Program-made: the position numbers and the translations under genes
Shown: positions 1 to 8,617 of the stretch, one piece after another
Layout: the number at the start of each line of letters is the position of its first letter
Position numbering within the stretch: the first letter of the stretch is position 1
NCBI RefSeq assembly: GCF_028736035.1
Contig: NZ_CP117866.1
Location: forward strand, 1,922,001-1,986,000
DNA: 64,000 nt
Direction: 5' to 3'
DNA from: Streptomyces sp. T12
Lineage (GTDB): Bacteria; Actinomycetota; Actinomycetes; Streptomycetales; Streptomycetaceae
Notes under the pieces: model-generated
What the model was told of the DNA's origin: nothing
Databases searched by the model: none
The model's input: only the letters and a program-made list of their open reading frames with translations

Positions 1-822
1 TCCGGAGGCGCGCTGTGCACGGGCCGACGCATAGAGACATACGGCGGCGGCGGTGGCGAGGTTCAGGCTCTCGGCCTTCCCGTGGATCGGGACGCGCACG
101 ACGGCGTCGGCCAGCGCGCGGGTCTCCTCCGGAAGCCCCCAGGCCTCGTTCCCGAACACCCAGGCGGTGGGCCCGCCCATGCTCCCCTTGTCGAGCTCGT
201 CGTCGAGATCGTCCGTCCCCGCCCCGTCGGCGGCGAGGATCCGCACACCGGCGTCCTTGAGCCCCGCCACGGCCCGCTCGACAGGGACACCGACGGCGAC
301 GGGCAGGTGGAACAGCGACCCCACGGAGGCCCGTACGGCCTTGGGGTTGTACAGATCCACGGACGCGTCGGTGAGTACGACGGCCTCGGCCCCGGCGGCG
401 TCCGCACACCGCAGCACGGTCCCGGCGTTCCCGGGGTCCCGCACGTGCGCGAGTACGGCGACGAGCTTGGGCCGGGCGGCGAGGATCTCCTCGAAGGGGG
501 TGTCGATGAACCGGCAGACCCCGACGAGCCCCTGCGGGGTGACGGTGGTGGAGATGTCGGCGATCACCTGCTCCGCGGCCAGGTGCACTCGGGCGCCCGC
601 CTCACGGGCCTCGCCGATGATGTCGGCGTACCGCTCCGCCGCCTCGACGGTCGTGAACAGCTCGACGAGCGTGGACCCGTACGCCGCCGCCTCCCGCACG
701 GCCTGCGGCCCCTCCGCGAGAAACAGCCGCTCCTTGCCCCGGAAGTTCCGCTTGGCGAGCCGCCGGGCGGCGGAGACGCGGGGGGAACGGGGGGAGATCA
801 GCTCGGGGCTGACGGAGGGCAT
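1..822 (-). CDS. TrmH/SpoU-family RNA 2'-O-methyltransferase (3' end cut by window)
   Basis: This gene should transfer a methyl group from S-adenosylmethionine to a ribose 2'-OH of rRNA or tRNA. The 274 residues visible carry an N-terminal substrate-binding part (FRGKERLFLAEGP) and a SPOUT catalytic domain with the family motifs: AHVRDPGNAGTVLRCADAAG (motif 1), FGNEAWGL (motif 2) and VPIHGKAESLNLATAAAV (motif 3, the knotted cofactor site). The start at 822 gives MPSVSPELIS. The last codons run off position 1, but the knot is complete, so only a few residues should be missing. It follows rplT after a 103-bp gap with a hairpin and probably receives readthrough from the ribosomal operon. The exact target nucleotide cannot be told from sequence. 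Confidence 0.9.
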   Translation of the reverse strand, partial: MPSVSPELISPRSPRVSAARRLAKRNFRGKERLFLAEGPQAVREAAAYGSTLVELFTTVEAAERYADIIGEAREAGARVHLAAEQVIADISTTVTPQGLVGVCRFIDTPFEEILAARPKLVAVLAHVRDPGNAGTVLRCADAAGAEAVVLTDASVDLYNPKAVRASVGSLFHLPVAVGVPVERAVAGLKDAGVRILAADGAGTDDLDDELDKGSMGGPTAWVFGNEAWGLPEETRALADAVVRVPIHGKAESLNLATAAAVCLYASARAQRASG

Positions 823-861
823 GGGGTTCACCTTGGTGTTTCGAAGTTCACGGACACAACA

Positions 862-892
862 GGACCCGCAAGCCTCCTCGGCCTGCGGGTCC
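862..892 (-). terminator. Hairpin between rplT and the methyltransferase gene
   Basis: A 9-bp perfect stem (GGACCCGCA with TGCGGGTCC) and a 13-base loop, followed on the minus strand by a T/G-rich tract (TGTTGTGT). It lies just past the rplT stop. It looks like a partial terminator that lowers expression of the downstream methyltransferase relative to the ribosomal proteins. Confidence 0.6.
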
Positions 893-925
893 CTTCAGTC
901 ACGTCGGCCTAGAGCCGGCGGAGCG

Positions 926-1309
926 TCACGCAGCCTTCGGCGCGTTGACGTCCGACGGCAGCGCCTTCTGCGCGACCTCGACGAGCGCGGCGAACGCGTT
1001 CGCGTCGTTGACCGCCAGCTCGGCCAGGATCTTGCGGTCGACCTCGACGTTCGCGGCCTTCAGACCCTGGATGAAGCGGTTGTACGTGATGCCGTTGGCG
1101 CGGGCAGCGGCGTTGATGCGCTGGATCCACAGCTGACGGAAGTCACCCTTGCGCTTCTTGCGGTCGTTGTAGTTGTAGACCAGCGAGTGGGTGACCTGCT
1201 CCTTGGCCTTGCGGTACAGGCGCGAACGCTGACCGCGGTAGCCGGAAGCCTGCTCGAGGATCGCCCGGCGCTTCTTGTGGGCGTTCACTGCCCGCTTGAC
1301 GCGTGCCAC
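926..1309 (-). CDS. rplT: 50S ribosomal protein L20
   Basis: L20 is an early-assembly 23S rRNA-binding protein. The 127-residue product begins [15 protein letters not shown] and has the L20 hallmarks: a basic N-terminal helix, [15 protein letters not shown], and the globular part with [19 protein letters not shown]. The length is normal for the family. The start is GTG at 1309, with AGGAG six bases upstream. It is the last of the infC-rpmI-rplT set. In other bacteria L20 represses this operon through its leader, and a leader hairpin is present here too (see 2465-2495). Confidence 0.98.
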   Translation of the reverse strand: MARVKRAVNAHKKRRAILEQASGYRGQRSRLYRKAKEQVTHSLVYNYNDRKKRKGDFRQLWIQRINAAARANGITYNRFIQGLKAANVEVDRKILAELAVNDANAFAALVEVAQKALPSDVNAPKAA

Positions 1310-1409
1310 TTTTTACTCCTTGTAGCGGGGCCGTGGTTGGACTCACACGGCCCGGAATCGATTGGGTCCCGGTCCAGACGTACGGCGCTCAGTGGGGGCG
1401 CCGCTGACG

Positions 1410-1604
1410 TCACTTGCCGAGAAGCTTCTTGATCTTCGCGGCGTCGCCCGGGGCCATCTCGGCGTTGCCGGTGAGGCGACGCGTCACGCGGGACGACTTG
1501 TGCTCGAGCAGGTGGCGCTTGCCGGCACGCTCGCGGAGCACCTTGCCGGAGCCGGTGATCTTGAAGCGCTTGCTGGCACCGCTGTGCGACTTGTTCTTCG
1601 GCAT
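1410..1604 (-). CDS. rpmI: 50S ribosomal protein L35
   Basis: The 64-residue product [16 protein letters not shown]... is a standard L35: basic, with the [17 protein letters not shown] segment. The ATG at 1604 was chosen over an in-frame upstream extension because the protein then starts exactly at the conserved [10 protein letters not shown]. An AGGAGAGAACGGCGCT-type ribosome-binding region precedes it. It lies 110 bp after infC and 100 bp before rplT in the same operon. Confidence 0.98.
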   Translation of the reverse strand: MPKNKSHSGASKRFKITGSGKVLRERAGKRHLLEHKSSRVTRRLTGNAEMAPGDAAKIKKLLGK

Positions 1605-1714
1605 AGCGCCGTTCTCTCCTCGTCGGTGGCGTTCCGGTGCCCGGTCGTGAAACCGGGCACGGTGGAACGTCGCTGTTGTATCGGTTACATCCTGGGGACT
1701 CGCGCCCCCCGGGA

Positions 1715-2380
1715 TCACGCCTCGGCAGAAGCCTCGGCAGGTGCCTCGGTCTCCACGACGCTCTCGGCGTCCGCGGACTCCGCGACGTTCTGCGACTTGC
1801 CGGGGTTGGCCTTCGCGTCTGCCTTGCGGGCTTCCTGTGCCTGGCGGGCCTCGGCCATCGCCTCGGTCTTCTTCTTGTGCGGACCGAGAACCATGATCAT
1901 GTTTCGGCCGTCCTGCTTCGGGTTCGACTCGACGAAACCGAGGTCCTGGACGTCCTCCGCGAGGCGCTGCAGCAGTCGGTAGCCCAGCTCGGGCCGGGAC
2001 TGCTCGCGACCACGGAACATGATCGTGATCTTGACCTTGTCGCCCTGCTTGAGGAACCGGACGACGTGACCCTTCTTGGTGTCATAGTCGTGCGGGTCGA
2101 TCTTCGGCCGGAGCTTCATCTCCTTGATGACCGTGTGCGCCTGGTTCTTGCGCGCCTCACGGGCCTTCATGGCCGACTCGTACTTGAACTTCCCGTAGTC
2201 CATGAGCTTGCACACGGGCGGACGGGCGTTCGCCGCGACCTCGACCAGGTCCAGGTCGTACTCCTGCGCAAGCTCCAGTGCCTTGGCCAGCGGGACAATG
2301 CCCACCTGCTCGCCACTGGGACCGACAAGTCGCACCTCGGGAACGCGAATCCGGTCGTTGATGCGGGGCTCGGCGCTGAT
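1715..2380 (-). CDS. infC: Translation initiation factor IF-3, probable AUC start codon
   Basis: IF-3 binds the 30S subunit, checks start codons and keeps subunits apart. The product has the N-domain ([22 protein letters not shown]), the linker and the C-domain ([39 protein letters not shown]), plus a Streptomyces-type acidic/Ala-rich C-terminal tail from about residue 190. The first ATG/GTG in frame is a GTG at 2335, but the conserved N-terminus ([15 protein letters not shown]) continues 15 codons upstream to an ATC at 2380-2378, placed five bases after GAGGAG. With that start the protein is 221 aa. Non-canonical infC starts (AUU in E. coli) are the known basis of IF-3 autoregulation, so an AUC start here is biologically sensible. 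The start assignment is an inference from homology and the ribosome-binding site. Confidence 0.95.
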   Translation of the reverse strand: MSAEPRINDRIRVPEVRLVGPSGEQVGIVPLAKALELAQEYDLDLVEVAANARPPVCKLMDYGKFKYESAMKAREARKNQAHTVIKEMKLRPKIDPHDYDTKKGHVVRFLKQGDKVKITIMFRGREQSRPELGYRLLQRLAEDVQDLGFVESNPKQDGRNMIMVLGPHKKKTEAMAEARQAQEARKADAKANPGKSQNVAESADAESVVETEAPAEASAEA

Positions 2381-2761
2381 GGATCCTCCTCGGTTAGCAC
2401 CACACGGCGGTCTGGCGGACAGCCGCGTATGTCTCTTTCGTAAGACCTAACCGCGCCGAAGCACAAAAAATGCCCCGGACGATCACAGGCGGGGCTCCAA
2501 AACACTGCCGGAGCACCTTCGCGGTGATCGCGGGGGCGCACTTTCGGGCGACTCCATCGTCCGTACGGAACGATGGTGGCCGCCTGACCGGGGTGACCCG
2601 CCGTCCCGGGGGACGGTCAGGTGGGAGATCGGAGCCTCCACTTGTGGGCCGAGCACATGAGTGTCCGGCCGGTCGTTACACAAGGTTAGCAGCTCGGGCC
2701 AGGAACGGCTAACCGAGGGCAACCGGGGCCCGCTCCGCCCCGGCCCCCTATCGTGTGGGGC
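2381..2761. promoter_or_regulatory. infC leader and divergent promoter region
   Basis: This is 381 bp between infC (leftward) and the DUF1844 gene (rightward), with no convincing gene. On the minus strand it contains several hairpins that could form in an infC leader RNA: CCATCGT/ACGATGG arms at 2554-2576, a GC-rich element around 2590-2630, and the U-tract hairpin at 2465-2495. Next to it is the segment GGTTAGCACC at 2393-2402. A leader this long before infC fits attenuation control. Confidence 0.5.
2465..2495 (-). terminator. Attenuator-like intrinsic terminator in the infC leader
   Basis: On the minus strand a GCCCCG...CGGGGC stem (2490-2495 with 2472-2477) and a 12-base loop are followed by ATTTTTT. 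It lies about 85 bases before the infC start and inside the transcribed leader if the promoter is upstream of 2700. The position suggests control of the whole infC-rpmI-rplT operon by premature termination. An L20-responsive or ribosome-responsive leader is possible, but the ligand is unknown. Confidence 0.55.
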
Positions 2762-3139
2762 ATGAGTGAGACCTCCCCCTCGGACAGCCCCGAGACCCCC
2801 GGCACGTCCGACTTCGACGCCATGACCCGCGACATCGCCGAGGTCCCGGCGGTCGAGGTGATCGTGACGGTCGCCGTCAATCTGATGAGCGCCGCCGCCG
2901 TGAAGCTCGGTCTGACCGAGGAGGGCGACAAGTTCAAGGACCTGGACGAGGCCCGCAAGCTGGTGCACGCCCTCGCCGGTCTGCTGGACGCGAGCGCGAC
3001 GGAGATCAGCTCGTTCCACGCGGCGCCGCTGCGCGACGGGCTGAAGTCGCTGCAGCTGGCGTTCCGTGAGGCGTCGATCGTCCCGGACGAGCCGGGTCAG
3101 GGGCCGGGCGAGAAGTACACCGGCCCGATCTACGGCTAG
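2762..3139 (+). CDS. DUF1844 domain protein
   Basis: A conserved actinobacterial protein of unknown function, 125 aa. The DUF1844 core runs from about residue 30 (VEVIVTVAVNLMSAAAVKLGL) to residue 90 (LDEARKLVHALAGLLDA), with a Pro/Ser-rich head and a GPGEKYTGPIYG tail. The ATG at 2762 was preferred to the GTG nine bases upstream because it gives the usual MSETS-type start. It is divergent from infC and convergent, one base apart, with the SseB-like gene. Confidence 0.85.
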   Translation: MSETSPSDSPETPGTSDFDAMTRDIAEVPAVEVIVTVAVNLMSAAAVKLGLTEEGDKFKDLDEARKLVHALAGLLDASATEISSFHAAPLRDGLKSLQLAFREASIVPDEPGQGPGEKYTGPIYG

Positions 3140-3140
3140 T

Positions 3141-3872
3141 TCATCCCCGTACGTACAGGGGCTCGCCCGGTGGCGTCGCCTCGGCCGGCAGCAGTGCCAG
3201 GTCGAGGCCGCGCACCAGGCGGGCCCTCAGTGTTTCGTCGGCGGCGAGGCGCTCCGCCACCGACCGCGCGGCCCGGGCCGGGGGCTCGGCCGGGTCCAGT
3301 ACGAGGGCGAGGGTGCCGTCGGCCTGCCCGGGCCCGAGGTGGGCACGCAGGACGGCGGGCTCGGCGGCGACAGCAGTGCGCACGGCCGCAACGACGGCCG
3401 GGTCGGCGAGCGGGTCGGTCGTCGTACGGCCCTCGGCGAGCGCGAGCAGCGCGCGCCCCGTCAGCTCGTACGTCACTGGCCCGGCCATGTCCAGCACGAT
3501 CGTGTCCGCCTTCTCGTGTGCCGCGGCCTGCAGGGCCTGGTGCAGGGGTACGGCGACGGGGCGGGCCGCCGGGTCCCAGCGGGCGAGCGAGTCGGTGGAC
3601 GTGAAGGCGGGCAGGGCGGTGCGGTCGCCGGCCTTCAGGGTCGGTACGGCCATGTCGCTGGTCTTCTCGTGGCGCAGCCCGTTCTCGTCCTCCTCCACCT
3701 CGCCGAGCACGGCCACGACGGGGACGAGCAGCCGGGCGCCCTTGAGCGCCTCCAGCACGGGTCCCTCGGCGGTGCGGTCCTCGGCCCAGGCGGCGAGCGC
3801 GGCGCTCAGCCGGGGGTCGGCGGTGCCGTCGTCGTCGGAGAAGGGGGAGTCGGGAATGTTCTTGTTCGCCAC
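3141..3872 (-). CDS. SseB-family protein
   Basis: A 243-residue protein with one or two SseB-type domains: LSAALAAWAEDRTAEGPVLE..., ARLLVPVVAVLG, and a second unit with TSTDSLARWDPAARPVAVPL and a C-terminal half. SseB-like proteins are of unclear role (the name comes from sulfurtransferase/serine-sensitivity enhancer genes). The GTG at 3872 was chosen because VANKNIPDSPFSDDDG resembles the normal family N-terminus. The open frame continues to 3968. No signal peptide or membrane segment is visible. Confidence 0.8.
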   Translation of the reverse strand: MANKNIPDSPFSDDDGTADPRLSAALAAWAEDRTAEGPVLEALKGARLLVPVVAVLGEVEEDENGLRHEKTSDMAVPTLKAGDRTALPAFTSTDSLARWDPAARPVAVPLHQALQAAAHEKADTIVLDMAGPVTYELTGRALLALAEGRTTTDPLADPAVVAAVRTAVAAEPAVLRAHLGPGQADGTLALVLDPAEPPARAARSVAERLAADETLRARLVRGLDLALLPAEATPPGEPLYVRG

Positions 3873-4022
3873 GGTCACCGACCCTATCGGGGGGATGCTG
3901 CTGCGCTTGTGCGGCCCCGGAAACCCGGCTGTGACGCGTTTCACCGGAATCTCAGATTTCCCTGACACACATCTAACGTCCGTCTAACGGCCCGCACAGT
4001 CGCCGGCCCGACGATCGCGGAC

Positions 4023-5009
4023 ATGGAGTCTTCCAGAGCCCGCCGACGTCGCCGGCCCCTGCCGTACACCGCGCTCGCGTTCGTCGTCATCGTCGGCGGT
4101 GCCGCCGCGGGGACCGTGTACATGCAGGCTCAGGCGCACTCGGGAGGGAGCGCCGTATCGTCAGCGGTGACGCCGTCGGCCTCGGCGTCGGTTTCGGCCC
4201 GGGCGGGTGGGGAGGCTTCTGTGGAACCCGTGGCACAGCCGACGGTGGACCATGACGTACTGCTGGCCGAGGCCATGGAGTCGGTGACCGTCGAGGAGGG
4301 CGCCGAGGTGTCGGTGGCGGTGCTGGACCTGGAGTCCGGTGCCGGCGCCAGGTACGGGAACAGCAGCTTCGACACCGCGAGCATCGTCAAGGTCGACATC
4401 CTGGCCGCGCTGCTGCTCCAGGCGCAGGACGCGGGGCGTGAGCTCACCGCCACGGAGAAGTCGTACGCGGCCGACATGATCGAGAACAGTGACAACACCG
4501 CCGCGTCGGCCCTGTGGCGGGCGATCGGGAAGGCGGAGGGGCTCGACGCCGCGAATGCGCGCCTCGGGCTCGCGGACACCGAGGGCGGCGACGGCATGTA
4601 CTGGGGACTGACGCAGACCACTGCCGCCGACCAACTCACGCTGCTGCAGCAGGTGTTCGGGGAGGATTCGGAGCTGAGCGGGCGGTCGCGGGCGTATCTG
4701 CAGGAGTTGATGGGGGAGATAGCGGTCGACCAGCAGTGGGGGGTGTCGGCCGCGGCCGACGGCTCGGCGTGGGCGTTGAAGAACGGCTGGTTGCCGCGCA
4801 CCGCCACCGGGCTGTGGGACATCAACAGCATCGGGCGGGTGACGGTGGACGGCCACGGCTACCTGGTGGCGGCACTGTCCGACGGCAACTCGACGAAGGC
4901 GAAGGGGGTTTCGCTGATCGAGGCGGCGGCGCAGGCGGCGGTGTCCGTGCTCGCCGGCCAGACCTCGTCCGCCTCCCCGGCTGCGGCGACCTCCGCCACC
5001 TCCTCGTGA
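4023..5009 (+). CDS. Exported serine hydrolase, class A beta-lactamase fold
   Basis: A 328-residue protein. A basic N-terminus is followed by a hydrophobic signal/anchor (about residues 16-34) and a Ser/Ala/Thr linker. The catalytic domain starts near residue 80. The active-site motifs of the penicillin-recognising superfamily are visible: SIVK (SxxK) near residue 121, SDN near residue 158 and KNGW (in place of KTG) near residue 258. The normal class A lactamase Glu166 loop is not obvious, so hydrolysis of beta-lactams is uncertain. It may be a cell-wall peptidase-like or house-cleaning enzyme. The ATG at 4023 opens the signal sequence. It is convergent with the mycosin gene. Confidence 0.8.
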   Translation: MESSRARRRRRPLPYTALAFVVIVGGAAAGTVYMQAQAHSGGSAVSSAVTPSASASVSARAGGEASVEPVAQPTVDHDVLLAEAMESVTVEEGAEVSVAVLDLESGAGARYGNSSFDTASIVKVDILAALLLQAQDAGRELTATEKSYAADMIENSDNTAASALWRAIGKAEGLDAANARLGLADTEGGDGMYWGLTQTTAADQLTLLQQVFGEDSELSGRSRAYLQELMGEIAVDQQWGVSAAADGSAWALKNGWLPRTATGLWDINSIGRVTVDGHGYLVAALSDGNSTKAKGVSLIEAAAQAAVSVLAGQTSSASPAAATSATSS

Positions 5010-5021
5010 CGGACCCGGCGG

Positions 5022-6272
5022 CTAGAACTCGTAGCGTGCGCGGCGGCCGCGCCACAGTGCGACCGCCGAGACCAGCAGGACGCCGCCGGCGCCGCCCGCG
5101 AGCCAGGCGGCCCAACTCGTCGTGTCGTCCTCCGACTTGGCGGCATCGGGACCCGAGCCGAAGTACTCCTCGCCGTACGCCACGGCCGTCAGGCCCTTCG
5201 GCTTGATGCGGGAGGCCTCCTTGATGGCCGCCGCCGGGTCGATGAAGCCGTAGCCGCGGGAGTCGTCGCGGCCGTCGGCGGGGGCGTTGCGGGCCGTGTC
5301 CTCCAGGAGCTTCTTGATCTGGGCCGGGGTCAGGCCAGGGTGGGCGGCCTTGAGCAGGGCCACCGCTCCGGAGACGAAGGCCGCCGCGGCGCTCGTGCCC
5401 CAGCCCTCGTAGTACTTGTGGTCGGGGTCGGCGATGATGACGTCGACGCCGGGGGCGCTGACCGTGGCGTACCAGCGGCGGGTGGAGAACGAGGCGCGGG
5501 TGCCGTAGCGGTCGACGGCGGCCGCGGCGATGACGCCCGGGTAGGCCGCCGGGTAGGAGATGTGGTCGCCCTTCTCGCCGCCGTTGCCGGCCGAGGCGAC
5601 GATGACGGCGCCCTTCTTCAGGGCGTACTGGACGGCCTCGTCCTCGCCCGCCTCGGGGTGGGCGGACTTGGAGTCGTCGCCGAGGGAGAGGTTGATGACG
5701 TCGGCGCCGTGGTCGGCGGCCCAGCGGATGCCGTCGGCGAGGGCGTTGCCACGGGTGCTGCGGGCCTTGGCGCGGGCGGGGTCGCCGTCCTCGAGGATGA
5801 CGCGGACGGGGAGGATCTTGGCCTCGGGGGCGATGCCCATGACGCCGTCGCCGTTGCCGGCGCCGTGTCCGTGGCCGGCGATGATGCCGGCCATCGCGGT
5901 GCCGTGCCGGGCCCAGGCGCGGTCGCCGGGCTCGGCCCCGAAGCCGACCATGTCCTGGCCGTCGAGGACGTTGCCGGACAGGTCGGGGTGGTCGGGCTCG
6001 ACGCCGGTGTCGAGGACGGCGACGGTGGTGCCCTTGCCCTTGGTGGTCTGCCAGGCCTCCTGCGTGTGCATGGCGTCCAGGGCCCACTGCCGGGCACGTA
6101 TGGAGTCGGCGTGCGCGGCGGTGGGCGGCAGAAGGGCGAGACAGGCGCCGAGGAGGACGGCGAGGGGGCCGGTGCGCCGGGTCAGGACGGACTTCACAGC
6201 GCTGGTGTCGGCGGTCTCGGCGGTCGCTGCGGTCGCGGCAGAGGCCGCCGCGCTGTTCGGGCCGGTGTTCAT
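5022..6272 (-). CDS. Mycosin-type S8 subtilisin-like serine protease, membrane anchored
   Basis: A 416-residue protease with a signal peptide ending near AAHADS (residues about 30-56). The catalytic triad regions are present: Asp in VAVLDTGVEPDHPDL, His in RHGTAMAGIIAGH and Ser in GWGTSAAAAFVSG. A single C-terminal membrane helix (AAWLAGGAGGVLLVSAVALW) and a short basic tail RGRRARYEF follow. This layout (signal, triad, C-terminal anchor) is that of mycosins, the proteases of type VII secretion. The start ATG at 6272 overlaps the stop of the upstream gene (ATGA), so the two are translationally coupled. No other ESX component is seen in the window. Confidence 0.88.
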   Translation of the reverse strand: MNTGPNSAAASAATAATAETADTSAVKSVLTRRTGPLAVLLGACLALLPPTAAHADSIRARQWALDAMHTQEAWQTTKGKGTTVAVLDTGVEPDHPDLSGNVLDGQDMVGFGAEPGDRAWARHGTAMAGIIAGHGHGAGNGDGVMGIAPEAKILPVRVILEDGDPARAKARSTRGNALADGIRWAADHGADVINLSLGDDSKSAHPEAGEDEAVQYALKKGAVIVASAGNGGEKGDHISYPAAYPGVIAAAAVDRYGTRASFSTRRWYATVSAPGVDVIIADPDHKYYEGWGTSAAAAFVSGAVALLKAAHPGLTPAQIKKLLEDTARNAPADGRDDSRGYGFIDPAAAIKEASRIKPKGLTAVAYGEEYFGSGPDAAKSEDDTTSWAAWLAGGAGGVLLVSAVALWRGRRARYEF

Positions 6273-8341
6273 GACGACTGCTCCGTGGACGGGCTGACGT
6301 TCTTGCGCAGGGAGCGTTCGACGCGGTCGGCGAGGCCCTGCGCCTCGTGGCCGAGGCCGGCCTGGGCGACGTCCGTGGTGGCGCCGGACTGCATGGCCTC
6401 CTGGGCGGGCTCGGGCTCGTCGACGGTGCGGTCGTCGGCCCAGCCGGAGACGGCGTAGACGACGACCGGGGCGTCGGTGAGGACGGAGACGGTCCACGAG
6501 GCGCGCTGTTCGGCGCCGAATCCGGCGGCCAGGGTGCCCTTGGCGGCGTAGGGGCGGGGCATGAGGTCGCTGCGGCGGTCGAGGCCCTCTTTGGTGAACT
6601 CGGTGTCGAGCGCGCGCATGGCAGCGGCGTCGGCCTTGGTGAAGAGCAGGCCGACGGTGGTGACGTAGCTCTGGGTGGCGTCGATGTAGGTGGCGCGCAG
6701 GAGGCGCTGGCAGCCTGCGGGGGCGAGGGCCTTGCGCAGCAGCGGGTCGAAGGCGTTCGCACAGCCGGTGTCCGGGGCCACGGCGATCCGCGTCCACGTC
6801 CGGTCGGCGCCACCGGGTCCGGCGCCCTGCCCGATCACGGTGGGCGGGAACAGCTTGTCGACGGGGATGCTGTGCCACAGGCTCCCGGCCGCGGCGAAGG
6901 TGTCCTGAGCACCAGCTTCGCCCGGGTCGCCGATCAGCCAACTCCCGGTCAGGGCCCCGCCGATGAGCCCGAGTCCGAGCACGACACAGGCGGCCGCCCC
7001 GGCAATCCGTGGCCGGATGCGCACCCCCAGGGGCCGCGGTCGAGCCTGCGCGTCGTAGCCCTCGGGCTCCGCGAACGACACGACGGGGCGCTGGGATCCC
7101 GGTGCCCCGCCCGGCGCCATGGGGGCGCTCCAGGAGAGGGACGGGTCCGGGGAGAAAGCGGCGGCGCCGTGGCCGTTCGCGGCGTGGCCGTGGGTGCTAG
7201 TGGCGTGGCCGTGGGTGCTCGTGGCGTGGCCGGTCGTGGCGTGGGTGGGCCCGGCGGGGGTCGAGACCGCGTGCCCCCGGCTCGCCGGACCGTCTCCGGC
7301 CGACGGCTCCGGGGCGGGACGCAGGGGAGGCAGAGGGCCGGAACCGGCGGGGCGAGCGGGCTCGGCAGGCGCGGCACCGGGGCGGGTGGCCGGCTTCTGG
7401 GGCATGCCGACGGAGCCCTGCGCGGGGACGGTGCCCGGCTGGGCAGGTGCGCCGGCGGGGCCCCGTGCGGAGGATGGGCGGTTGTCGGCCTCGGGCGACG
7501 GTTCCGCGGGGATCGGACGGAGGCGGAAGGTGGTCTCCGCAGCGGTCTCGGCGGGGGCGCCCGTACGGCGTGGCGGCGAGGGACGGTCGGCCGGGCGGGG
7601 CGGTGTGCCCTCGGGTACGGCCTGTCCGGTGTCCTCGCGGCGCAACGATCCGCCACTGTCCCGATGCCCGTCGCGGGCGTCGGGACGTCCCGCCGTCGGC
7701 GGCGTGTCCGGGAAGCGTGCCGAGGCACGGGGTGGGGGCGGGGACGTGGGGGCGGCCTCGGTGGGGGCCGGGGTGCGGCGCGGGGCGGCGGAGTCGGCGG
7801 ACGTGCGTCCGCTGGGGCCCGTGGGTCCGGTCCGGTCGCCGTGCGGGGGCGACGAAGGGGCGCCGTCTGCGCCCGTCGACCCGGCGCGGACGCCGTCGGC
7901 GACGCCGCTGCTCCGAGGCGACGGCACGGCACGTGAGCCGTCCAAGCCCGGCGATCCGGCCCAGGCACGCGGGTCCGGGGATCCGGAACCGGAGCCGACG
8001 CCGTCGGTCTGCGGCGGCGCGGCGGCCTCGCCGCGGGCCGGCACAGGACCGGCCGAGCCCGGCCTCACGCCGGCACCACCACGCACCGTCCCCTGCGGCG
8101 CCCCTCGCGACCCCGGGCCCGGCCCTGCGCCGACACCGTCAGGCACCGATCCCTCCGTTCGCGAACCCTCGCCGGGTGCCCGTGTGGTCTGGGCGCCCAA
8201 GGCCGTCTGCTCACCCTGTGTGTCGCCGGGCGTCGGCGGCTGGGCGGGTCTCGGCGGTGTGGCCGGACGGGGTGGGGCGGCGGGCGGTGGGGGTGCCGTG
8301 GGGCGTGGCGGGACGGGGGCGCGGCGCGCTTCCGTGCTCAT
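6269..8341 (-). CDS. Proline-rich single-pass membrane protein of unknown function, coupled to mycosin
   Basis: A 690-aa protein. Residues 1 to about 440 are a low-complexity Pro/Ala/Gly/Arg-rich cytoplasmic region with a short repeat (ATSTHGH twice, then AANGHG, near residue 380). One membrane helix (AGAACVVLGLGLIGGALTG) lies near residue 455, followed by an exported domain of about 220 residues with two Cys (CANAFDPLL, AGCQRLLRATY) that may form a disulfide. The exported domain is followed by the mycosin with a 4-base overlap, so the pair probably works together: substrate, partner or regulator of the protease. I do not recognise the family. The ATG at 8341 is the first good start. Confidence 0.75.
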   Translation of the reverse strand: MSTEARRAPVPPRPTAPPPPAAPPRPATPPRPAQPPTPGDTQGEQTALGAQTTRAPGEGSRTEGSVPDGVGAGPGPGSRGAPQGTVRGGAGVRPGSAGPVPARGEAAAPPQTDGVGSGSGSPDPRAWAGSPGLDGSRAVPSPRSSGVADGVRAGSTGADGAPSSPPHGDRTGPTGPSGRTSADSAAPRRTPAPTEAAPTSPPPPRASARFPDTPPTAGRPDARDGHRDSGGSLRREDTGQAVPEGTPPRPADRPSPPRRTGAPAETAAETTFRLRPIPAEPSPEADNRPSSARGPAGAPAQPGTVPAQGSVGMPQKPATRPGAAPAEPARPAGSGPLPPLRPAPEPSAGDGPASRGHAVSTPAGPTHATTGHATSTHGHATSTHGHAANGHGAAAFSPDPSLSWSAPMAPGGAPGSQRPVVSFAEPEGYDAQARPRPLGVRIRPRIAGAAACVVLGLGLIGGALTGSWLIGDPGEAGAQDTFAAAGSLWHSIPVDKLFPPTVIGQGAGPGGADRTWTRIAVAPDTGCANAFDPLLRKALAPAGCQRLLRATYIDATQSYVTTVGLLFTKADAAAMRALDTEFTKEGLDRRSDLMPRPYAAKGTLAAGFGAEQRASWTVSVLTDAPVVVYAVSGWADDRTVDEPEPAQEAMQSGATTDVAQAGLGHEAQGLADRVERSLRKNVSPSTEQSS

Positions 8342-8617
8342 GCACCCCCCGTTTCCTCATGCCCGGGCCCATCCTCGTACGCGGGCCGTCGTCGCGTTGT
8401 CCGTCTGCCCGGCGCGGACTCGTCCGACCAGGCACGCATACCCGCACGGGCGGGGCGTCATCCCGGCGCGGTCGTGCGGCCGGGGCTTTCCCCACACATG
8501 CGTGCGCGTCACTCTACGGGTTGATCCTGGGCGAACGGGAACCAGTCCGGGACCCCGTGTGCATCTGCCCGGAACATCCCCCTACCCTGCGGTAATCCTG
8601 CATGGCAGGCTTCGTTC

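Noticed and set aside
4822..6813. Long minus-strand open frame of 663 codons over the mycosin gene
   Set aside because: Its protein is Arg/Pro/His-rich low complexity, and it lies in another frame of the mycosin and 690-aa genes, which have clear domains.
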